From Isoetes taiwanensis (taxonomy: Eukaryota > Streptophyta > Lycopodiopsida > Isoetales > Isoetaceae): 64,000 bases of DNA. Numbering within the stretch: position 1 is the stretch's first letter; every line of letters starts with the position of its first letter. Shown here piece after piece: positions 51,219 through 61,556 of this stretch. Position numbers and translations under genes: made by a program. Below the pieces are notes generated by a model that did no database searches, was not told the DNA's origin, and saw nothing but the letters and a program-made list of their open reading frames with translations. The DNA lies in assembly GCA_021234155.1 (NCBI GenBank), contig JAJEKV010000051.1, forward strand, positions 4,280,698 through 4,344,697, in the 5' to 3' direction.

Positions 51219-51372
51219 CGGGATTAACCGCTTTTGTCCGGATTAACCATGTGGGTCGATATCGGATGTCGGATTAACCCTCATTTGATATCGGATGTCG
51301 GATTAACTTTCCACCACGATCTGGGATGTCCCGACATTAACCACTCTTTTGTCCAATGGGATTAACCACATC
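51219..51372 (+). repeat. Cluster of GGATTAACC motifs
   Basis: GGATTAAC(C) occurs at 51,221, 51,240, 51,271, 51,300 and 51,360, with a CATTAACC variant at 51,335. Copies at 51,271 and 51,300 share a preceding ATATCGGATGTC. The reverse form GGTTAATC also occurs near 50,990. It may be a degenerate short tandem array or a protein-binding cluster. Confidence 0.75.
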
Positions 51373-52014
51373 CCGATGATATATCACGGAGTTCCCTGTA
51401 CGTAGCACCTCCGAGAAAAAATATCTTCGATTTACAAAATAAGATTTACGTAGTTCCTTAAGGTCACCAAATACGCCGATAAATTTGAGCTCTCGCCATA
51501 GTTTGAGCTCTAGAAACAAGTAAAAAAAAGGTTGAGACAATGATGGCCGGAAGTGGTAAGCGCGATATGCGAGCTTCTACCCTTAATCATCACTTGCCTC
51601 GATTCGCGTTCTGCTATGCTCAATTTGCTCGTGAGGTAACATCTGATGAAGTCAAGGCACAGTGCTTTGCAAAGGTCGCTTCCCGGACATATGGTTTTGC
51701 AAATAATGACCATATTTGCCATAATCACCGCTTGCTGTTTATATATGTATCACGCTTGCTACGCTTGCTCTTTTTTTATATATGTATGCCATATTTGTTT
51801 TGCGATAACGACCATATTTGCTATATACTATGGTAGATTGTTATTTGCAAAATCATATGTCCTTCAGCGGGTTGTCTATATTTCTTGGTTTTGCTTTCTG
51901 TTTTACCATAGGCGGAGCTCGCAACAAATTCAGCTTGAAATGCAAATGGCTTGTGTGTACCCTGCCGAATTGAAATTTGTAAGAAGCAAGAAACTGCGAC
52001 CTAGTCCATAGATC

Positions 52015-52270
52015 GGTTTAGCGAAGCCGGCCGGATCTATGCCTAAAGCCGAAGCGGATCTATGCGAAGCGGCCGGAAAGAGTCATGATCTGAGGAGTCA
52101 TGCGAAAGCCATGCACCCGGTCACAATGCCAAAAAGAGCCAAATATTCTCTGTAAAGGAATATTGGAGGAGTTATTACAGTAATCATTCGAATATTCTAA
52201 AAAAAAGAATATTCGGAAGGTTCTGGAAAATAACTCTCTCTGATCCAACGGTAGATAACGGTTGGATCTT
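52015..52270 (+). repeat. Short repeats and inverted repeat at the compositional boundary
   Basis: CGGATCTATGC occurs twice (about 52,032 and 52,053) among AAGCCGGCCGG-like words. Near 52,230-52,256, GATCCAAC and GTTGGATC form an 8-bp inverted repeat around an 11-base centre. ATCCAACGGT-like words are common in plant LTR and MITE ends, so this may be the edge of the repetitive block. Clean, gene-bearing sequence begins just to the right. Confidence 0.5.
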
Positions 52271-52543
52271 TAGAACCTACGAGGACTAGGGTTTAAAGGA
52301 TCATCTCCTAGACACTTCGACGAAGATTGGACACCTCATAGTCACCACAAGGTGCATGTCTTGTTCGATCAACTTTCGTCACTTTGCATGCTTTTATTTA
52401 GACGTTTAGGAGGGAGGATTTGGTTCTTGACATTAATCAGCTGTTCAAGAATAATTTCCACCTTTTCTTTTATTGGAGAAATGTGGTGATTGAACTGAAT
52501 GGGACGTCAGAAACAAAACTTGCATTGGGTAACTTATGCATGG

Positions 52544-54708
<2,165 letters not shown>

Positions 54709-55405
54709 TAGCCTAGGTAAGCACCATCCCTGAAAGCATATTCCTGCAGAATCTTCTGCCTGTCAAAACATTCTGACCGGAGGCTGCACACGAAGTGAGG
54801 ACCCACGCGGTTGGTGAATTCATGGAACCTCTTTAAGTCTTGGATGTGGCAGATTTTCAGCTTTGAGGAAGAAGGAAAAAATCTTGGGCAGGTCTTTAGA
54901 AAAGATCTAGTAACAAAAACTGAGTTTATATGTAAAATCTTGACATATCTGAACTGTTAACTCCGATTGCATAAAATCTGATAGACATGAGCAGAGAATG
55001 GCAAATTTGCTAGTTATGCACCAGGGATTTGGAAGCCTGCCTTGGTTTTGCATGAGGGTCCGTAACCTACATTCGGTCGAACGAGAGTTATCCAAGACTG
55101 GTAGTTGTGTATGCTATTCTTCAAACCACGTTGTATCCTTAATATTAGTATTAGTATTCATAGGCCAAAAAATAAACTTTATGCTATGAATACACAATGG
55201 TTCAGCTAAAGTAATACACGAATAAATGATGGATATGCTTACGTAGTACAGTTGCATATACCCTCTGAACTGAATATAAGTGCAAACACAAACACACTAG
55301 CAGGTTTTTAAGACGTCAATTGCTATTTCCCATCTTGTCCTACACAATTGCAATCAGTTGCTATTTAACACCTTGTATGAACTTGTATCTTACTCCACAC
55401 AAAGG
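54709..55405. other. Upstream of the Nudix gene; no gene seen
   Basis: This contains the presumed promoter and 5' UTR of the minus-strand Nudix gene. I cannot place a convincing TATA box. A short duplication, CAATTGCTATTTCCCATCTTG / CAGTTGCTATTTAACACCTTG-like, lies at about 55,318 and 55,354. Confidence 0.4.
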
Positions 55406-55414
55406 AATGGAGTT

Positions 55415-55495
55415 GAATAAGCTCCTTGGGAATCGAACCCAAGTGTTGCCAGCAAGCTTAGTGTCTTAGCTTGATGCTCCAAAGTATGATTTCAT
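55415..55495 (-). repeat. tRNA-related sequence, probable SINE head or tRNA pseudogene
   Basis: The minus strand holds TTGGGTTCGATTCCCAA, a perfect T-arm (5-bp stem, TTCGATT loop) with a Pol III B box. It is preceded by GAGCATCAAGC and GCTTG, which resemble a D-stem end and an anticodon arm. The anticodon loop would be 11 bases instead of 7, and the acceptor stem does not pair, so this is not a functional tRNA. Plant tRNA-derived SINEs have this appearance. Confidence 0.5.
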
Positions 55496-55629
55496 CGTGA
55501 TCTAATGCCACCTGCATATACACAGCAAAATCACAAACCTACATCTTTTATAGGTCATTAATCTTACATTGACGGTGTCATAAAAATATAAGAGTTCTTT
55601 ATGATATGGAACACAGCACATCAACCACA

Positions 55630-55725
55630 AGTGTGGTGGCATCATCATGTCGCCATCACACATCCAAAGCATAATCATACTGTGGTGGCGCCATCATCTC
55701 GCCATAAGTTCCAACCAAAAAACTA
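55630..55725 (+). repeat. Two-unit imperfect tandem repeat, about 50-base period
   Basis: GTGGTGGCATCATCATGTCGC (about 55,633) recurs as GTGGTGGCGCCATCATCTCGC (about 55,682), each followed by CAT. Confidence 0.7.
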
Positions 55726-55890
55726 GTAAACGAAAAACATAAATCAAAATACATTATCACCAGATCAACCAAAGCCAGCAGTTCAGTTCAGGTGTCCATT
55801 CATATGAGATCGCCAAAGCATATCATATCTTCTCATGTTCCTGTGCATGATAGCCCTAGCTCTACTAAGAGCTGCTCTTGTGATTATCGC

Positions 55891-56253
55891 CTAACTGACA
55901 GTTGGATGCCTCCCACCCACATCCATGCAGGTGAGCCACAGATCTACACAACAATTTATATTTCCCATGGTATCACAAAGCTGACCAACAAAGGCAAATA
56001 GCCTGCCACAGAGACCATCCAAATTCAGAAGCTCTTCAATCTCCAAGATCCGCACATCGAGCTCCAAAGTCACATGCACATGAGATGTGGGGCTTTCATT
56101 AAGGGGATTGGGGGCTTCAATAGGATCAGAGGAGGGCATGCCAAAACCAGTGAGTGGTTTAGAAGGAACGGGATTATCAAGCCTTACAATTTTCACTAGT
56201 TCAGGCCTTTCTTCTTCTCGAAACCCATCTGCAAACAAAAATTGTAAAGACAA
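55891..56253 (-). CDS. Unidentified 120-codon frame
   Basis: This is an open frame in the clean part of the window. It is acidic and Pro/Leu-rich in the first half (RPELVKIVRLDNPVPSKP) with Cys-containing sequence at the end (GNINCCVDLWLTCMD). I recognise no domain. It has no clear partner exons and could be retroelement-derived or random. The G+C content is not unlike its surroundings. Confidence 0.2.
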   Translation of the reverse strand: MSLQFLFADGFREEERPELVKIVRLDNPVPSKPLTGFGMPSSDPIEAPNPLNESPTSHVHVTLELDVRILEIEELLNLDGLCGRLFAFVGQLCDTMGNINCCVDLWLTCMDVGGRHPTVS

Positions 56254-56929
56254 GGAACATACCTAGACAGAACCAAATCCCCTAAGCCCACTATAGGGCT
56301 TCCACTACAAGCCAATTGATGCAACTGCCCTTACCAAGTAGAGGTACTGGCATCTTCACAGAAAACCAGAGCAAAACCAAGGGACAAAAGCAGGTCGGAG
56401 GCGCAGGCTTGGGCGGACTCCACAGCCAAAATAAACACAAAACACTACTGACATCAGATCAAATAGATAGGATATAGAAGCACCGTACTGGAATAGAAGT
56501 TCCCAACAACCCAGGCACGCTTAACAGGGTCGACCCAAGCTTGCGCCTTGCATGCCATGAGAAAATTCCTTGTTCATCCAAAAAAAACATACCAAACGTA
56601 AGAAATTTGACCTTAAAAAAATATACAAATACCCAATGGCTCCTTACTAAAAGAATCCAAATATAGCAACTTCCCAGCCCATATGGTTTACAAACCATTG
56701 GAAACTAGGACGTTTGATCTGTACATCCAGGATTATTGTCTACATTCAAAGGCTTTGTCATGATAATTATAGTTTATGTGCTAGTGAACCTGCCGACTCG
56801 CGGCAGCACCGCTTGCTAGTTTACGACCAGAAACCTCGACGACTGGCAAGCTATCCACGTACCACCGATAGTCAAAAATTCTGGTAATCCAGAAAAAAAA
56901 ATTAGTTTTTTTTTTTTTCTAGCTGAGCT

Positions 56930-56991
56930 ATGGCGGCCTTCCGGAGCTTGGCGGTGGCAATGTCCATCATCGTCAAGGCGCTTGCTTCTAA
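56930..56991 (+). CDS. Possible isolated first exon
   Basis: ATG at 56,930 opens MAAFRSLAVAMSIIVKALASK in a G+C-rich patch after an AT-rich leader with a T run. The frame is followed by AAAT|GTAAAT, a usable splice donor. The peptide could be an N-terminal signal or transit segment. I cannot find the next exon, and a link to the DUF3504 pseudogene 1.4 kb downstream is only positional. Confidence 0.2.
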
Positions 56992-57755
56992 ATGTAAATT
57001 TTTGACATGTTGGAGTCAGAACTCTAGTTTAAGCGACATTTTGCGAGATTTGGAACAGCTTTGGATGACCTATAGTGTATTTTTTATTCTCGATGTCATG
57101 AAGGCATTGCATTGTCAGTTGTTGAGTTCTTAGAGTTACTAGAGGTCTGATTCTTGGTTTCAGAAAGTGTTTCTATAATTTTCGAGAGTTTTCGAGTGTT
57201 ATGTGGTAAATTTTTGTCGCTGAAGTTCGTGAAGCTAGTGGTTGCTTAATGTTGAGTTCCTGGAGTTGCTGGAGGTTAGAGTTCTTGTTTGATCCTTCTT
57301 CTTTGCTGGAGGTCGTGAGTTTCATAGGTCTGCATGCCAGATTTTCTTTAATCTTTCATATTTTATGTCTAACACCTTTGATTTTTTGTAGGTTTCGCGA
57401 GCTTTGCTGGACTCCGAGTGCATGCATTGTGTTTTTTTTTTATAAACTTATCTCGGGGAAAAGACATTGCAGGTTTTTTTTTTTTTTTTTTTTTGCTTTT
57501 ATTATTTCTTGTCTATGTAATTATTTGTTTAACATGTATTTGCTTTTTGTGCATACCATTTACTAGATAAACTTGTGTTGGTTTATATAATAACCAACTA
57601 GTATGATATTGTATAATGTGATGCTTTCAACTAGAAGACTTGGATTAATTATTGATGTTGGAATTTAACAGTCTAGCAGGTTTCCAGACTATTGGTTGGC
57701 TATAACTTTTGGTTTAAAACTAAGTTTGATGTTAATTTTTTTCTTCTCATTTTGT

Positions 57756-57756
<1 letters not shown>
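56992..57756. other. AT-rich stretch without a gene
   Basis: T runs at 57,430-57,440 and 57,475-57,494. Nothing else recognised. Confidence 0.5.
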
Positions 57757-57788
<32 letters not shown>

Positions 57789-58205
57789 AAGGACGTCAGA
57801 CTTTATTCAATCAAAGAGTCAAATACAAATATAAATGCAGAGACAGGAATAAAATCTCAGCGGATAAGCAGAGACCCACCGAGTGAAGCAACCTGCCTAA
57901 GCATAAGAGTGCACATCCAAATACTCCTCAAAAATCAATCGCCTCTTGCGAGGGGCAAGTGAAGAAACAGTGATACGACTTTACAATGTAACCTTGAGCT
58001 TCTTGGAGAACACGATTATCTGCCACATCCAGACCTTTGAAGATTACCAATCTTCGTCTTTTCCAGATAGTCCAAATCAACCATCATGCTGCTAGATGAA
58101 AAGCCTGGCCTTGTAACTCTGTCCAGGTACTTGGGTAAATTGCCAAAAGCAGTTGTTGACTTGTTAGTGAAACCTGAAAAAGGGAAAACAACCAATCCCA
58201 TACCT
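57757..58205 (-). mobile_element. 5'-truncated LINE with poly(A) tail
   Basis: A run of 31 T (57,757-57,787) on plus is a poly(A) tail on minus. Reading minus, a frame ends WLIWTIWKRRRLVIF, then GLDVADNRVLQEAQGY, and stops at about 57,938. This resembles the C-terminal tail of plant LINE ORF2 (W-x-x-W-x-x-R-N-x-x-x-F), and about 150 bases of 3' UTR follow before the tail. One in-frame TGA precedes the W-L-I-W motif. The 5' end fades near 58,205, so this is the common truncated form. I could not find a target-site duplication. Confidence 0.7.
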
Positions 58206-58329
58206 ATCTAAGGTTATTAGTATTATTAACATGTGAATCTGTTGTTGCAGAGTTGTACTTTAGTGCAATGGACAATTGGAGTATTGTAGGTAATTTCTTG
58301 TTGTTGTAAGTGCTATGTCAGTCCTTCTT

Positions 58330-60470
58330 TTGCATTGCTCAACGATTTTATGCTCGATGATAATCCCTTGAAAGATGAAACTATTGTTGCTGACAAATTA
58401 ATTGAGACAACAAATTTGTCAGATGTTGAAAACTTGTTTGAAGGATTCTGAGAATGAGGCATGGTTTAACAAGCATCTTGTTGAACCACCTGATGAGGAG
58501 AAAGGCAGGGAAGTTCAAGGAATTTGCAGAAATGGACAAAGAGTTACTAATGCAGGTTGATAAAGGAGGCAGGTTGATAATGGAGGTAAGATAGGTCTTC
58601 GACGCAAACTAATTGGGCCTTCAAGAAGTTCAATGCTTAGAGGAAGTTTGTGAAAGATGATCCAGATGAGGAATCTGCTCTATAGGAATAGAAGGATCAA
58701 CGCAAATCGAAGGACCTTCGATTTGCGTTGATCCTTCTATTCCTATAGAGCAGATTCCTCATCTGGATCTGAACAAAATGTTAGTGTGGTTTCTTCTGCA
58801 AATAAGGAAAAAGGATGGCTCAATGTTCCCTCCTGGTAGATATTATTGATTTTATTGCTTTAATTTGTTCTGTAGCTAACAGTTTATTTTTTATAATGCA
58901 GTTTAAGTTGTCTGTTAAAGGCTATCAACCGAGTTGTCCGTAAGGATCAAGAACCAAAGATGGTATCAAGTGGTGTCAGAGTTGAGTCTTTCAATATTAT
59001 GAGGAATTCGTTGTTTATTAAGGCTGTGTATTGGTGTTCAGCAAAAGAAGGCGCAGAGCAATATAATATAATTTTGAAAAGGATTCGCTTGGTGATCTTG
59101 ATTACTATATCAATACGCCTAAGGGTGTTCAGAGAAGATTATGCTTCTATCTCTGCAGCAGGTTTGCACTTAGGGACGTCAATAAACCTTATGAGGTTAA
59201 AGATAGAGATCTTTCACTTGAAAGTGATGGGAAATCTGAATACTTGGTGTATAATGAGAGGAATAGCAAGACCTGGGGTAAAACTGTTACCAAATACGAT
59301 CCAAGTCTGCCATTTGAAGTTTCGAAGATGATTTTGTATTAACCTACAAATAATACGTTCGACATCTTCCTATCAAGGAAAATCCTAGACCATGGCTGTT
59401 GTTCTTGCAAGCAATTGTGAATTATAAGCCTGGCATAAGTGATTTGTTTGTTGTTGGTTTATTATTAGTTTTAATGCATGTTCTTGTTTTGCAGACATGG
59501 TTTGGAAAAGGTAGAATAGGCCAGAATAACATTTCGAAATGGATTGAAAGCATGGATGCATTTATCAATGATGATATTTGCAATAAAAGCGTCCGGGTAT
59601 TCATTGTGACTCGTATTCGTATATCCATAGCAGATGTTCAATTAAAGGTTGGCAAGCTGATTATAGGTCATCGCAACACAGAGTCTTATGAAAAGTAGTA
59701 TTTCATTTGTCTTATTTTTTTCTTGTTTTTGTTTTTTAGATTTATTAGTTAGTTTCTTTATTTTGTTTCTAGGTATGATCGCAGCAAAGACTTTCAGGTT
59801 AATGCTGCTATGAATATAAGCGCGAAGCCCTATAATGATGATGGTAGTTTGAGGCTTTATGCCGGTGTTCTGAGTGAGATGATCAAGGATGGCGAGAATA
59901 ATACGCTTGGTTCACATTCTACGAAGTGTTTAACTGCAGGTATTTTATTTTGTTTGTTATTTCTTTGATAGTTGTAATGATTCTAGCATATGTTTCTGAT
60001 CATACAGATGTTCCAGTTTCAGTTGGTATTGAGGAGGGCACTAAAATTGATCCTGTTGATTCTTCGTGTGGTGATGCCAATATCGGAGAATACAAGTAGC
60101 AATCATGTTGTGATTATAAATTCTATGGTTCTAGTTACTGTTGAAGAAAATGCTAATGAAGATAAAGGTTTGATTGACTATTGCACATTTGAGGATTTTC
60201 TGAAGGTGAATTCTCACCTTCAGAAGTATTTTACTCCAAATATTGAAGTAAAAATGTTGGTGAATGTTGGATTTCAAGTTTTCATTTTGAATCTTGATTT
60301 AGTTTAGGTTTTAATATTTTTCTATGTGATTTTCAGCTGAACATTCCTTTGTGGGAGCTACTTCAATAACTGTACCTTTCTACAAGTGCCGGATTCTAAT
60401 GACATTTGTGGAAAAATCAAATCTGCTAGGAAAATATGAAATGAGACTTATAAATATGGTCAAGGTTTTT
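58330..60470 (+). pseudogene. DUF3504 / Crypton-type tyrosine recombinase pseudogene
   Basis: Segments in order: NEAWFNKHL (58,449-58,475); NWAFKKFNA (58,611-58,637), then TAG where the family has Trp, then RKFVKDD; IPHLDLNKMLVWFLLQIRKK (58,754-58,813) and DGSMFPPGRYY; LSCLLKAINRVVRK (58,904-58,945); after a frameshift TPKGVQRRLCFYLCSRFALR, SEYLVYNERNSKTWGKT (stop 59,340); after another shift NYKPGI; TWFGKGRIGQNNISKW (exon 59,495-59,694), NKSVRV, GHRNTESYE; exon 59,773-59,939 (YDRSKDF); exon 60,008-60,099. A shifted frame continues to about 60,300. The pattern matches the DUF3504 catalytic domain of Crypton elements and of domesticated ZMYM/QRICH1/KCTD1-like proteins. Catalytic Arg (SRFALR), Lys (SKTWGK), Arg (SVRV), His (GHRN) and Tyr (SYEKY) candidates are present; the usual N-H-S is N-K-S. 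The stop, three or more shifts and a frame-breaking junction near 59,439-59,494 mark it as broken. Confidence 0.75.
58659..58769. repeat. Perfect 55-bp inverted repeat with 1-base spacer
   Basis: The left arm 58,659-58,713 and the right arm 58,715-58,769 are exact reverse complements around a single A at 58,714. The first unpaired bases outside are T at 58,658 and T at 58,770. The arms lie inside the DUF3504 pseudogene: the right arm runs in frame into IPHLDLNKML and the left arm runs on from KFVKDDPDEES. One arm must therefore be a secondary inverted copy. Confidence 0.98.
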
Positions 60471-60479
60471 TGTTATAAA

Positions 60480-60855
60480 CGCTGAATTATGGTTTTCAGT
60501 TTGCTATCTATGATAAATTATATCATTTTTGAACTAATAGATTGTATCACTTTTGAACTGATTGGTCTCTGATCAGTATCATTAATCATAGAAATATCTG
60601 TAATGTTTTTGATGATTAATGATGAAACTTTTCCTTTCTATATAAAATATCTTGAAATTTTTGTGTAACTGTCTTTTGTGCTAATAACATGATTTAAAAT
60701 TAATTGTATAAACTTGTGGTGATGCCGCGCGGGCAGAAGATTACTAGTTTTAGAATGCTTGAAATATATGTGAAATGAATGTTCAGCTATAGGACATTTC
60801 TTGGGGTGTACACCACACTTTTAGGCAATAACCAGTATACCAGCCCCAGTGTACA
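60480..60855. other. AT-rich spacer, no gene seen
   Basis: Contains short near-repeats (TATCACTTTTGAACTGAT-like at about 60,510 and 60,545). Nothing else. Confidence 0.5.
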
Positions 60856-60859
60856 TGGA

Positions 60860-61180
60860 AGCCAATTTTTACTGGTGCATACTCACACAATTATTGTGGA
60901 GCTTATCCTGCTGCCTTATGGCAGACAAAGTGAAGGACATGTATAGGCACAAGTTCTACCACGTCGGGGATCATCATCGTATAACCCCAGTAACCAACTC
61001 CCAAAGCTAAACATACACTGGCCAAGGTTGAACCCCTGACCAAGTGCACATTTATTTTGGCATTACTAGGCCTATACCAACTCACCACACATCCGTTGGG
61101 CAAAACTTTAGCCATACATGCACACTTTGTAGGCAGGATAGAATCCCGCCTCAGGAAGTCGGGGAAATTTTAGGCAATAA
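60860..61180 (-). mobile_element. Candidate tRNA-derived SINE
   Basis: On the minus strand, TGTGGTGAGTTGGTATAGG resembles a Pol III A box with one base missing, and about 50 bases later CAGGGGTTCAACCTTGG resembles a B box (GGTTCAANC). The stretch is G+C-richer than its AT-rich flanks. No A-rich tail or target-site duplication was confirmed, so the boundaries are approximate. The 70-codon frame across it is not called. Confidence 0.4.
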
Positions 61181-61556
61181 AATTATAACGATAGCTGAAA
61201 CATAACGATATTATCCCTATCAGAATTAACTTAACCTTAATGACGGAACCGTTCTGCATGCCTCCCATCCCAAGTGGCAATGAAAAATCCAATCTTGTCT
61301 TGACATATTTAGATCTACAATCACTTTCTATGACACAATGCTTTTAACAAAAACCGTTGCTGGATACCAAATGGACAATAATGCACAAGAATAATGTCAC
61401 CAGAATAGGATTAGCAACAACATAAAGAATTACCTGTACATAAAATATACATATCATACCATGTACATGAGCTCTAATCCTGTTCAGGAATGGCTCTTGT
61501 GCGTGTGAGTGCACAATCGTGACAATATACAAATGACGTTATAGGAGGTTTTCAAA
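61181..61556. other. 3' flank of the HflX gene
   Basis: Presumed 3' UTR and downstream sequence of the minus-strand gene. No other feature seen. Confidence 0.4.

Noticed and set aside
55415-55495. Functional tRNA gene
   Set aside because: The T-arm is perfect, but the anticodon loop is too long and the acceptor ends do not pair.
58330-60470. Intact, functional DUF3504 gene with unusual splicing
   Set aside because: TAG in the Trp position at 58,638, stops at 58,847 and 59,340, compensating frameshifts near 59,075 and 59,345, and a frame-breaking junction near 59,440 cannot all be spliced away with GT/AG sites that I can find.
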